NCBI RefSeq assembly: GCF_016097555.1
Contig: NC_054701.1
Location: forward strand, 65,807,857 to 65,871,856
Length of the DNA stretch: 64,000 nucleotides
DNA from: Gigantopelta aegis
Taxonomy: Eukaryota; Mollusca; Gastropoda; Neomphalida; Peltospiridae
Direction of reading: 5' to 3'
Numbering within the stretch: position 1 is the first letter of the stretch; each line of letters starts with the position of its first letter. Position numbers and translations under genes: made by a program. Of this stretch, positions 44,065-58,096 are shown piece after piece. A model generated the notes under the pieces. That model was not told the origin of the DNA, made no database searches, and was given only the letters and a program-made list of their open reading frames with translations.

Positions 44065-44985
44065 CAACTTTGGTGCAATCTAAAGCCCTGACATTAGCCA
44101 AATATCATGTACCACATTGTTAGGTCAGTTAGGTCATTTAACCCCATTCCCTCACCTTAACTGTAGTTGGTAGATAATGAAGTAACCCACGATTTATATA
44201 TATATATATATATATTTAAAAAAAAAAAATAATTTGATATTATATACCATAAAAACAAAAACAACATAAAGTTCAAATTATTTAATATGACCAGATGTTA
44301 GACAACTGGGTCGTTTAATTAACAATATCAATTGCAAGACCATTATATTGTACAATCTACTAAAAGCACTCTTAAATGTTATGTGATGAGCAATAACGTA
44401 AAATAATAATACAACTACCGTATCATGTACTTAAAGACATAAGGTCGCGATTTTAAATGTTCCCATTGTTTTAACTCAATTTACACATAAAAAAGGTTTG
44501 TAAGATGGTGTTTTATTTTATGTATTTGGGAATGATTTTTTACTACAAAAGAAAATAAGTGAGCAGAGGAGATTTTTATTAATAGGTCAAATTTACTGAA
44601 GAAACAATATTTTTAAAACGCCTCATTCTTCTACATGTTTTTGTTTTTTCTACATATTAATTACCTAAAGGTTTGATTTTGTCTGTTTGCAGAATATCCA
44701 TTATAGAAATGTTTGATTAAATATGTCAAAATGTTAGTGTCTAGAATAAAAAAAGGAGTAAATATTAAATTCTTAATCGAAATTATTCTCAACCTTTTTT
44801 GTTTTAACCATTACTCTTTTGAGGAAAATCGCTGAAATGAAAACTTAAAAACTGATTTTGTATTATTATTACCGATTATTACTATATAAACAACCTATTA
44901 TATAATAAACAATAAGAATTTCATTTTTATAGATGAAACAAATTATATTTATAAAAACAAAACGTTGAAACATACTGTAACCCTT
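44065..44985. other. No supported gene
   Basis: AT-rich sequence with a short (TA)n at 44197-44216. No clear exon or repeat. Confidence 0.4.
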
Positions 44986-44989
44986 ATCA

Positions 44990-45290
44990 TTATATCTCCC
45001 CTGCGTGTGCTGTAACCTCACCGTGGTGCAGGGGTGTAACATTCTCTTTGAGAATGGCCAATACAGCAAAAATTGAAGTTTTGAGTAAAATTCAGTATCC
45101 GTAAAATTCTGTGATATTTGTGTTTTTGCACAGTTCTTTACACTGTTTTTGTTTAAGTCTTGAATTTTTATATTGATGTTGATCATCACTTTATTTATTT
45201 GCATTACCATAGTTTGACACCCAATAGCCGATGTATTTTTCGTGCTGGGGTGTCGTTAAACATTCATTCATTCATTCATTATATCTGGAT
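44990..45290 (+). repeat. SINE-C, best copy
   Basis: Starts CCCCTGCGTGTGCTGTAACC, then TCACCGTGGTGCAGGGGTG (tRNA-like head); ends TTTGACACCCAATAGCCGAT, TTTTTCGTGCTGGGGTGTCG and (TTCA)n. Confidence 0.88.
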
Positions 45291-45692
45291 GGATGTAATA
45301 ACAATAGTCAAGTGTATATACTAATTACATTCTTGTTGTAGTCTCTTTCAAATTTTTTGTGTTTCCTTGGTAGTTTCATCTTAAGAGGCAACCTTTTAAC
45401 GTTTATTATCATTATGTCTGTTGGGCTTTTTTTCGGTATGCAGTAATACGTTGTAATAATGTTAATTCAATGTTCACGCTTTCATTCCAGAAAGTTGCAT
45501 GAATCTAATTTAATCAGCAATAAAAATGGGTAAATATAGTTTTGATTAGCAATTTATTACTTTGTTTCATTGTATATAGGTAGGCAAACTGGAAAAAAAT
45601 GGGGTGCCCGGCTTGTCAAGTGGTGTCCGAAATATGACAAAAATCTACTTTGTTTCATAAAGTTACCCTCCACAATGAAAGTCTAGGCCGTG

Positions 45693-45853
45693 TCACAGAA
45701 ATAGTACGAGGGAGGTGATAACAAAGAGTACACATATTTCGGCGAACTTCTTCTTGATTCTATCAGCTTTGTTATTGCCCAGTCCGTAATTCTTCCCGGC
45801 TTTTGTTTCGTCTGAACCACAGTTTGTCACGCAGTTCGCCTTTTCAGGCAAAA
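45693..45853 (-). CDS. FAMeT-EGF exon 9 (stem and hydrophobic C-terminus)
   Basis: Acceptor TTTTTGTTTTCAG. Encodes LPEKANCVTNCGSDETKAG, a basic stretch and FVITSLVLFL then TGA at 45693. Ser/Gly/Asn upstream of the tail could serve as a GPI attachment site. Confidence 0.8.
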
Positions 45854-47648
45854 CTGAAAACAAAAATATACACAACGAATGATTTCCAATGATGGTCGGT
45901 AACTAAAAAAATATTTTGAGTATATTTTTCTGTTAATAAATGGAATTGTTTGGCTGTAATATTTCATGAGCATCTAATTCAAAGCATAATTTATACAGTT
46001 CCAAACAAAACAATATATACTTAACATGCAACTTTGATATATCTCCTTTAACGTTTCTATCTTACCCTTGGCATCGACATCACAACGGCTGCCATAACTC
46101 TCCAATGCGCAAGTCCCTGGACATGATCCTGTCACGTGATCACATGGTACATCATCACCGCAACGACCGCATTTAGATAAGCAGTTTCGTCCGTATGTTC
46201 CGCCCCTGCATTCTAAAGAGAAACCTTCATGAAGAAAACATGTTCGCATAGCTACAATCAAGCTGATACATCTAAATACAACTGTTTCCATATCTACGTG
46301 ATTCTCTTCTCATATTATTGCTTTTTATTATAACATCAATCCTAGATTTTCACCCGAGCTCGTCACGAGAAGATAGACCCGCCTTCCTTTTTTGTTGGCA
46401 AATTTGTTTTTTGCACGATGCGCGCTATTTCCAACGATTTGAAAATAATTTGATATAAAATGAAAAATAAAACTCCACCCTTAAAGGTTCTTTTTTTGTA
46501 TTAGAATACTTTATGGTATTTCTGTCTAAAACTTTCATACAGTTGTAATTTGATCACATCTAGATTTATATTTTGAGTGTATAATCGTCTGCAAATTTAT
46601 CAAGCATTTATCAACTTAAAATGTTTATTTTCTTTAACGACACCATTAGAGCACATTGATTTATTAATCATCGGCTATTGTATGTCAAACATTTGATAAT
46701 TATAAGACATAATCTTAGAAAAACCCGTTGCATTTTTTTTTTCATTAACAGCAAATAATTTTTATATGGACTTTAATATACCAGTCATGGGGCACCGGTT
46801 GGAACAACAAAAAAAACTAAATCGGAGAAAGCGTCCACTGAGGTGGTTCGATCCTACGACCCAGGCACTTCAGCCGATCGCTCTACCTACTGACCTACAA
46901 CCTCATCATGTTACCGATATCTTAGGGGAATGGCTGTCCTCCTTCTAAGGACGTGCACCTGATCATGGAAGCAATGACTACTTTGCCTAACGTCCTTTCG
47001 ACTGTACCTTGTACAGAGATACGATTTTGACAATGGAGTACGGTTTTGTCGTTCTAATTTTGACAAGAGCAACTGCTCATCTTCGTGATCAACTGAGATT
47101 TTCCTTCGCAGATTTTCACGATTCAATAGAATCTATTTATAAAAGTTATTTATAAAAAAAACTCATGTTCATCAAACTGTCACATCAAGAAAATGCTTTC
47201 AGGTATTATAAAATGGTATACGGTCAAAACGGCCTCATGATGAAACGGTCCTGAACATGTAAGTCAAAACGGCCAAAGAAAAAGTCAAAACGGCCAAAGA
47301 AAAAAGTCAAAAAGGCCAAAAGAAATGGTCAGAACGGCCAATACTATCACGTTAAATTAATTCCCATTAGTAATAATTAGTAATCAATATAGCCTATATC
47401 ACAGGCAGTTCAAAAATATGTATAAAAACAACCAAAACAAAGGAATCACTGGTAACAATTTATTAGCCTACACAACGCAATTTACTATTGTAATTAAGAC
47501 CACCAATTAACAGTTTATTTAACAACACTGATAGACCGACCCGGCCGTGCCCCCCGGCCGAGTTCCATGTGGCGCTACTCGTCGGGGTGTCGTGCGTGCC
47601 CGCCCTGTAATTCATTATTTTAATAATTCAATCACAGAAAGGGAAGGG

Positions 47649-47679
<31 letters not shown>

Positions 47680-50600
47680 TTTGTAGTGGACCATCTAGGC
47701 TTTTCGGGTGAGTGCGTATCGTCTGAACGAGTTCCTAGTGGCGCTGCTCACCCGGGGGCCACAACAGGCCTGTTCCCCAATTTACTAATATAATTAAGAC
47801 CACCAATTGACCTTGTATTTGAAAAGACCGATAGACCGATCTTTGATACCGTCATGATCAACACACATCCTTATTTTGAAGGACGCATCAAGACTCTCCT
47901 GCATTTCTCGACACTTGTGTAGATGAAATACATTTTTAAAGTATTATATCTAAGGCCGTCTTGACTTTTTTCAAGGGCCGTTATGACTTTTTAACTTTGG
48001 CCGTTTTGACTTTTGTTAAGGGCCGTTTTGACTTTTTCACTTTGGCCGTTTTGACTTTTTTAGGGCCGTCATGACAAATTATTGTTAAGGCCGTTTAGTA
48101 CTGGGGCCGTTATGACTACGATCCTTATAAAATTCGTCACAACACAAACACCACAACAAATGTACAGAAACGAATATTCTAAGCAAGTAGGGTGTAGGTT
48201 ACATAGATGATTTCAAGCATTCCGGTACATTGGTTTTTAAACAATAGAACCAAATATGATTTCTTAAAAAACGTCAAGATAATTTCAAGATAGACTTCAC
48301 GATTGCTAGCTAGATCATCAGTTTTATCAATAACTGAACCAGACGCAATAACTTAAACACACGTAAATATGAATGTCAAGCTATTTTCATGATAGATTTC
48401 TCAGTAAAATACACGTAAGCCAAGCATGTTAAAATGTTACCCATTTTACAGTCCGGTCCCGTGAATCCTGGCTGACATCCTGAGTGACATATTCCAGATA
48501 TCTTGTCACAGGGTTGTCCTCTGTCACATCTTCCACAAGTCTGTCTACAGTTCTCGCCGAACCAGCCGCCCACACAAGCTGGAGCAGAAAGAATATTATA
48601 TGATTGTAGTGAAATGTATTTTAATTCCCTTACCTAGAGTGTATTTTCTATAAGTAAGTATTCAGAATAAACTGTTTTGCTTTTCTTCTTCCTCAAATCA
48701 TTCATTCGCTGTAATCAGGACATTGTGAACATTTGTTTTCACCATATGGACGCTCTGAACGAGGGATAATGCTGCTTTATTAAATTTTAGTGGCATATAC
48801 CGATATAGAATTTATGTTGCACGAAGTTGACGAAATATGGGATTATTAGTTGTGTTTGTCTTTTTGCATTAGTAAAACATTATAAATTAAATGATAGTAT
48901 TGCAAGATCAGAGATATAGTTTAATTTTTAAATCTAAACATGACTCTTTTTTTGTGTCATCATAACATTATAGATTAGGTCATGAAGAGGAGGATCATGG
49001 GATAAAAAAACAGAACGTTATGGTTATAGCGTTATGTATCCTAATGATTGTTACGATTTACCAAATGTTTTCAAAATAATGTCTTATTTATATTTCTAAA
49101 CAAAACAGTTAGCTCTGGCAAATTTCTCACTCGTTCCATCCAGGGATGTGACGTAGGATAGCGGTAAATCGATCGCTTGAATACGCAGTCGGTCTGGGAT
49201 CGATCCCCGTCGGTGGGGGTTCATTAGGCTATTTCTCGATCCAGCCAATACAACCAGACTGGTATATCAAATGCCGTGGTAGCCCAGTGCTATCGTGTCT
49301 TTGAGATAGTATCTCTTTCCAGCCAGTACACCATGACTGGTATATCAAAGTCCTTGAGATAGGATAGTGCATATAAAAGATCCCTTGCTACTAATGGAAA
49401 AATGTAGCGGGTTTCCTCTCTAAGACTATGTCAAAGTTACCAAATGTTCGACATCCAATAGCTGATGATTAATAAATCAATATGATCTAGTGGTGTCGTT
49501 AAACAATACAAACTGACGTTCCATCCAATGCTAATATTAAACTAACTTTAATTCTCGAACACTCGGAAACTCCAACCAAGTTCTAAATTCCCGTGACTGA
49601 CCGGTTCCTTTGTTTTTACCTCGATCACAGTTTTGCCCAACCCAACCAGCCTGACAGCGTCCAGGACACGCCCCGCTGACCACTTCACAGGAAACTCCTT
49701 GTTTACAGTGACCGCACACAGACGAGCAGTCTTTGCCGAATGTTCCGTTCTCACACCCTGAAACATCAATAACGTGGAATTGTGGACATGTAGAAGAAAA
49801 CAAAAGTGTAGTCGGGTACTTACGTAAAAACAACATCAACAATCATCCAATAACAACAAAACATCAAATAATAAGAACAAACACACAAATAAAAAACAAA
49901 CTCAAGAAGCTAAACGCTAAACTCCCAAGTAAGGAAATGTAAGCTTCATACAAAGTGGCGGGTGGGGGGGGGGGTAGGGGGAGCCCAGTAGTAAAGTGCT
50001 CGTTCGATATGCAGTCGGTCTGGATCGATCTCTGTCGGTGGGCCCATTGGACTCTTTCGTTCCAGTCAGTGCACCACGACTGGTATATTAAAGGCCGTGG
50101 TATGTGCTATCCAATCTGTAGGATGGTGCATATAAAAGATCCCTTGGTACTAATTAAAAAAATATAGCGGGCTTCCTCTCTAAGACTATATGTAAAAAAA
50201 AAAGGGCTATTTCTCGTTCCAGCCACTGCACCAGGACTGGTATATCAAAGCCGGGGTATGTACCGCCCTGTCTGTGGAATGGTGCATATAAAATATCGCT
50301 TGCTGCTACTCGAAAAGAGTAGCCCAAGAAGTGGCGACAGAGGGTTACCTCTCAATATCTATGTGGTCCTTAACTATATATCTGACGCCATATAAGCGTA
50401 TATAAAATGTGTTGAGTGCTTCGTTAAATAAAACATTTCTTTTTCTTTTTTTTCATACAAAGATACTGTGGAATGCTTTTAGAGGATTTGTATTATTAAG
50501 ACAATCGTTAACAGAAGAAACAAAAACCCGCACCCAAACACACAACATGTACAGAGTTCAAAGCAAAACATTTATAGTCCGTCCCACAGGGAACGCCTTT

Positions 50601-53600
50601 TTTCATACTATACTATGGAAATTACTACACGTTATTTATTTATGAGCAGATTGATTTTTAAATTTCACACAAAAATAGTTGGGTTTTGTTTTTTGTTTTG
50701 TGGGGTTTTTTTTAGGTGTTTTGTTTCTTTTTTTGCTATTTCCAAAACACGTTTACTTTTTCTTTATACGTCAAACCAAACCAAAAACATATTTATAGAA
50801 TGATGGGACGGACTATAAGCAAGAAACTGTAAGCTTTATACAAAGATATCGTGCAATGCTTTTAGAGAACTTTGTGTCTTTAAGTGAAGAGTTAACAAAG
50901 AGAAATTATGCACGAATAATTCATATAAGGGGGATGGGGAAAGATGAGGACATATATGCTGGGCTACCAAAAAAAACCCAAAACTGGCGCACTGCCGTTT
51001 AGCAAAACATTTCATTTCATTCCAGCTTAGTTTCGTGCTTATATCCAATTACAGTTGAAGCACGCTGTCCTGGGCACACACACCTGTCTGTATGTCTGGG
51101 CTGTCTGTCCAGGACGGTGGGTTAGTTGTTAGTTGTTAGTAGTTAGTGAGAAAGAAGAAGGTGTAGTGGCCTTACACCTATCTATTGAGTCGTTAAAATT
51201 CGCTCTGGGTGGGAGCCAGTACCGGGCTGCGAACCCAGAACTTACCAGCCTTATGTCCGATGGCTTATCCGCGACAACACCGAGGGCGGTTAGCAAAACA
51301 AAACCCCCCAAAACCAATGGCTTTGTCAGCATCAGGCAGACGAGTCGCTTGCCTCGTCTGGAATTTCCCCAAATTTATTTTATTTTTAACCATGTGGTCA
51401 GGTCAGGTCATAGGGTTATACGTGCACATCCAGAGTAAGCTGTTGTAGCGCATGCCTGTCCAGGACAGGATAAAACATTTAACCATGGCACTGATATTTA
51501 TTTTATAGGTCTGGGTTTGCTTCGGCATGTTTTCCTCTCTGGCTACGCCCCAGAAAACAACTAATTAAATTTTGTTTAAGTAGGAAGCATCTGAGCTAAT
51601 TAGTTCATTACTTTTATCAGTAATTGAACCAGACGCAATAACTTAAACACACGTAAATATGAATGTCAAGCTATTTTCATGATAGATTTCTCAGTAAAAT
51701 ACACGTAAGCCAAGCATGTTAAAATGTTACCCATTTTACAGTCCGGTCCCGTGAATCCTGGCTGACATCCTGAGTGACATATTCCAGATATCTTGTCACA
51801 GGGTTGTCCTCTGTCACATCTTCCACAACTCTGTCTACAGTTCTCGCCGAACCAGCCGCCCACACAAGCTGGAGCAGAAAGAATGTCATATGACTGTAGT
51901 GAAATGTATTTTAAATCCCTTACCTAGAGTGTATTTTCTATAAGTAAGTATTCAGAATAAACTGTTTTGCTTTCTTCCTCAAATCCTTCATTCGCTGTAA
52001 TCATGACATTGTGAACATTTCATGTCTATGTGTAATTATGACAATGTGAAATACGGCTTTGTTCTTACCTTCATCACAGTTTTGCCCCACCCAGCCAGCC
52101 TGACAAACTCCAGGACACGCCCCGCTGACCACATCACAGTAATCTCCTCCTTCTTTACAGTGACCGCACAGAGACGAGCAGTCTTCACCAAATGTACCAT
52201 TCTCACACCCTGAAACGTTAACAATGGAATTCTGGATTTGGAGAAGAAGAAAAAACTGTTGTAGTATATTTTCTTTCTCACACCTCTACCCATAGGCGTA
52301 GGGGACGGTTGTGTGTGTGTGTGTGTGTGTGTGAGGGGGGGGGGGGTGAAACCCCTCAGTGCTTGGGTGAATCGTAATACAAACCCGGGGAAAAGTGGTC
52401 TGAAACCTTTTCAACATGTATTTCCATCATTCTAACAAAACCCTATTGATCTGTTTGCCAGTATTGTTAATATGAATAAACGTTGTTATCTAGATTAGAG
52501 CATTTTCGTTTAATTCTGCCAAAAATAAATCTGCTCCCCTAGAAAAGAAAAAAAAAAGTAGCCCATATGCCTATGCCCAAACCCAAATCAAATGGCTTCC
52601 GGCATCCTGTATTCAGCATTAATCATTATTTATATTTACAGCAATCCCCAGTCCACATTTCTCTCCGACTAGATGGTCCGATCTTTTGGAATTCTTGAAA
52701 ATACAAAATTAATAAATTAAACTTTTTTTTCTCAGTGCATGTCATTATGTTATAAAGAAATGTATATAACATAAACAATTCTTCAAGTACAAAGTAATCA
52801 TTGTATATCTACGTGTAATTTAGCTGAAGGAATGTTCTTTACAAAGCAGTGATTGCATGCTACAACCTATAAAACCGACTATAACCACGCCAGATTTCTC
52901 TTTGTGCACATATGAATTTTGTAATATGACGACCAGTTTGTCGTTGAGATTCAGTGCAACTAGTCAATAAAATCCACAACTTTCACTTCAGGGTTTGACC
53001 AGCTCCAATTATATAAATAATACTTCACGGGTGGCCATAGGCGTACGGACTCCCATTTTTGTAGTGGGGATGCGGTGGGGTGGGGTGGGGCAGGTTCATA
53101 TTTTCTCGAATTAAACGAAAATGCCCGAATCTGGACAACATTACTTATTCATATTAGAATGACTGCCTAACAGATATATAGGGTTGCAAATTAATAACTA
53201 CTTATTATTACATGGTTTACATCTAATATCGTGTAAAGAATGGCGGAAATACAGGGTGAACAGATTTTTGGCCAGCTAATTTTGCCCGAATATCTTTCGT
53301 TTTTGCCCGAATTTGAGGATTTCCTTCTGCCCCTGTCTCATACGCTTATGCGAGTGGCCGTTAAATACCATTTATCTTACAGCTGGTAGTTTCAAAACGT
53401 AATGAACGACTGAAAGCTAAACGGTATCTAACGGACGCGAGTTTAGTTATATTGTTCCTCAAAAACCAGGACTTCGGTGTAGCTGCTACCTCATCTGATA
53501 AAGATTATTTTATAACATCGCATACGACGAACTTGCAAATCTTGTTTCTAAGAATCCAATTATCAACAATATGCATCCATGTGCCTTTGATGTATGGAGT

Positions 53601-56600
53601 CCGTAAATTTAACATGGTATTTGATGCATGTAAATATAACTTCAAGACGCATGTAACGAGCGAAAACTAGTTGTACACGTTTTTAAAGAACGACTTGTAA
53701 GATAAATAGTATCTAACGGACACGAATATAGAACTCTCTTCGTTACATATCCTTAAAAAAACAGGTTTAAAATAAATTTAAACGTTTTGTTTTAAGGATT
53801 GTTTGGGTAGGTATTTTTTTTACGTTCACCGGGGTATGAAAAAAAAAAAATCTGCTAACTGTGAATCCGATCTCACATAATTTTTATGATTTTTTTTTCA
53901 TACCCAGATTAACGTATAAGAAATAACAGTATCTAATTATCAACAATATGCATCCATGTGCCTTTGATGAATGGAGTCCGTAAATTTCACATAGTATTTG
54001 ATGCATGTAAATAGAGAATACTATATGAATGGCCGTTAGATACCATATAACTTCAAGACGTATCTAACGAGTGAAACCTAGTTGTACATGTTTTTAAAGA
54101 ACGAGTTGTAAGATAAATGGTATCTAACAGACACGAATATAGTACTCTATTCGTTACATATCCTTAAAAAAACAGGTTTAAACTAAATTTAAACGTTTTG
54201 TTTTAAGGATTGTCGGGGGGGGGGGGGGGGGGGGGGTTACGTTCATCGGGGTATGAAAAAAAATCATCTGCAAACTGTGAATCCGATCTCACATAAGTCT
54301 GATGATGATTTTTTTTTTCATACCCAAATTAACGTAAAAGAAATAACAGACAGTACTTATAATTAAATTTGAAACATACTTACTAATAATAACACTAAAA
54401 GTTCATATTTTATTTTGAATTATTTTTTTGCTTTAAAAACAATAACGCTCAATAAGACAACATACCAATATAAAATGACGTCATCCGATATGACTTCCCC
54501 TGACGTCGTAATTTTTACATTAATCGAGAAATGAACAAAGTCCCGTTGCTACGGCTGGACCAATTGGATGACGTAATATTGTAATGAATGTAACGGAAAT
54601 TTTATTATTTCGAACATAAAACGTAATTACGTCGTTTCAAGTAAACCTACACGTCACAGAGTAATCAATTTGGATCGTGCTTATTTCATTGGATGATATC
54701 ATATGGCTGTTGTGACCGAGTCATCACCTAGGAGCAGCCAATTGTATCGTTTTAATTTGATGAGACATATGTGTGTTACCGGTGGGTGATAACATAAATA
54801 ACACATGATGTTCTCACCAATACGAGCGTAAGAAAAACCGTCTCTGATAATTTAATTGATTTGATGGTATGAATCTTATGAACAACCTAAATATAGCACA
54901 GCTGCTTACTTTCTGTACAGTTCAATCCTCCCCATCCCGGTGCGCACCCCATCGTACAAGAGCCATTCCGCTGATCACACGTGGTACCACACTTGCAATG
55001 TCCGCATTTTAGGTAACAGTCTAGGCCGTATGTTCCTGGTCTGCAATCTAGCAAAATATTTAAGTATGCATGAATGAATGAATGAATGAATGAATGTTTC
55101 ACGACATCCCAGCACAAAAATACACATCAGCTACAAAAATACACATCACCAGTGTAAGAGACCGCTCATGTCATAACAATCAGTCAATATCTAACTAGTG
55201 TAATATTGGCGTGACGTGAGCGTAACGTAGATCACTGGCCGACCCAATTCGTAGAAAAATAGCATGTAGTAGGTCTCAACATCTGCTTACTTCTGCGTTG
55301 CGACTTGTTTGTAGTTGGTTTGTAATAAATAAAATACTAAACGAGCTTGTCTATCATACCATTTTTATAAAACTCGTGTACATTGTTGGTATCTGACTCG
55401 CTTTCGCTCGTCACATACCAAAACTGTTCACTCGTTTCATAAAAATGGTATGACAGACAAGTTCGTTTAGTATTCTATATGTATTGTATTGTATTGTATT
55501 GTATTGTATTGTATTTACAAAATAAGATAAGGAAAGTAAAAAAACTAAAAAAAACCACGCACAAAATAAATTACTTTCAGCTAGGCTTTGTGCTCTTATT
55601 GTTTTGGTTTTTTTCATAAAAGAAAATTCAGGTAGTTGATGGTGAATTTCTCTGTTCAGACTTCACCGTGACAAAATTGAGAAGATTAATTCCTCCCATA
55701 TTGAGAATTGATATTTAATCATTTTGTAGTACTGTTTTATTATTATTCCCATGATAAGTGGAGCTAAAAATTACTTTCCTTCAACTAAAGTTTGTTTGTT
55801 TGTTTAAAATTTGTTTTGTTTAACGACACTACTAGAGCACATTGATTTATTAATCATCAGCTATTGGATGTCAAACATTTGGTAATTTTGACGTAGGGAT
55901 ATAGTCTTTTCCATTAGTAGCAAGAGATTCTTTGATATGCACCATCCCGCAGACAAGATAACATATACCACATATGCCAGTCGTGGTGCACTTGCTGGAA
56001 CGAGATATAGCCTGATGGGCCCACCGATGGCTATCGATCCCAGACCGAACGCGCATCAAGCGAACGCTTTAGCCCCTGTCTTGAACTAGTCTCAGGGGAG
56101 TGGTAGGAGAGCCAGAGTGAAAACTCCCTTTAAACGGCCAGGTTCGTATTTTTCAGGAACTTACATACAAGACTAAATCAAATATGACCATACTAACCTG
56201 ATATGACTTTCCACTGTACTTTATACTTGGACGACAGCAGGTTCAGGTAGTTGATGTAAAACGAGGTATTCCCCGTGTACTCTAACAACGGCCTGTCGGT
56301 GATATCCGTTCCACGGCCAACTTTGATGTTTCCTTTGTCGTTCCACGTCACCCAGAACTTGACGAATCTCTTACAGTCCAACAGTTTCTCGTATTTCGTA
56401 GCCTTAAGCTGTTTACACGAAAAACAGCTCTCTTTAATTCCGTTTATTTTACCGTTGTTGCCACTTCCCAGCAAAACGACAAAATATGTGCCACCTTTGT
56501 CGCTGAACTTGGCGCTCTTAGTCAAGATGAAGAAAGCATTTCCACAGCCTTTAATTTGCAGGTAGACTTTGCCTTCGCCAGTTATTGGTATACCCTTGTC

Positions 56601-58008
56601 ATTCACAAGCTGAACCGACATTTTACCATCAGTTTCAAAGTCGGCTTCACGCCCTGTGTTTATCCATAAATAAATAAATAAATAAATATATATATATATA
56701 TATAAATTAAAAATGTATCCATAGCTAACATTCGTGCGTATATATATTTATATTTTACGGTTTTGGGCTGAACAACTTTGCCTGTGGAATATGTTACAGA
56801 CAATCTGTTAAGCTAAAGTCGTCCACAAACAAATCTGATTGCCACAGATCACAATTAATTACGCTACATGTGTTATATTATCGCTATATATTTTTATTAT
56901 TATCAGCAGGGCCATGAATTTTTGTAATCTTTGCCTGTTGGAATATATTACAGACAATCTGTTACAGCTAAAGTCGTTTAACAAACACAAATCTGATTGC
57001 CACAGAACACAATTTTAATTACTTCTACTTGTTTCTATATAAGCGTTTCAGTCAACAAAAAAAAGAAATTTTTTTTATTTATCGACGCAGGTCAATGGAT
57101 TTTTGTATGTATATGGCCTGCCTGGGGGACACACAGATTTTAAAAAGAAACCCGCTGTCGTACAGCTACTTTTCTCCCAGGATATTGGTTTTTGCTTCCC
57201 TCAAACACACAAACCATGGCCTAAACCTGGCCGGAGTACACCCATTTTACACAAAAACACTTCTGTACTTTTTCCATTTGCACTGGGCCGGAATTAACAG
57301 TAAAAAGTCTTCAATGTCAACAAGTTACACGTTTGCAAACTACATGCTCTCCCCTGTCAACTTCAGTCTAATAGTTGCCACTTTATTTCATTTCATTTCA
57401 ACTTATTTTCGTGCTTATATCCAATTAAGGTTCAAGCATGCTGTCCTGGGCACACACCTCAGCTATCTGGGCTGTCTGTCCAGGACAGTGGGTTAGTTGT
57501 TAGTTGGTTAGTGGTTAGTGAGAGAGAAGAGGGTGTAGTGGCCTTACACCTACCCACTGAACCCTTAAGAACTCGCTCTAGGTTGGAGCCAGTACCGGGC
57601 TGCGAACACTGAACCTACCAGCCTGTAGTCCGATGGTTGAACCACTGCGCCACCGAGGCCACTTTAGAGCTGTCTGCTATGAAATAATCACAGTCAAACA
57701 GCAGACTACTTGTGCGGATATATTTCCTGATTTTGGTCAACCATACGGGAAGATAGCTGTGATCTGAGGCCTTATCATGCTTGGAATCGTCGATCCTTTC
57801 ATATTGAGGTTTGTTTATTTTTACTTTTACTTTTTATTGGTCTACATTTAAAACAGATCCGCATTTGTAAATGTGATTTGAAAAAAAAAAAAAAAAAAAT
57901 AAAAATAAAAACATTATTAAAACAAAAGAAGCAAGGAAAGAGAGAATGAAAGAAAGAAACCAAAATAAAGAAAGAAGCAAGAAAGAGAATAAAACAGATG
58001 AGGCAGAC

Positions 58009-58096
<88 letters not shown>

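Noticed and set aside
57029-57496. 155-codon open frame
   Set aside because: The second half is SINE-B in reverse and the first half has no recognisable protein. Its + orientation also opposes the gene it lies in.
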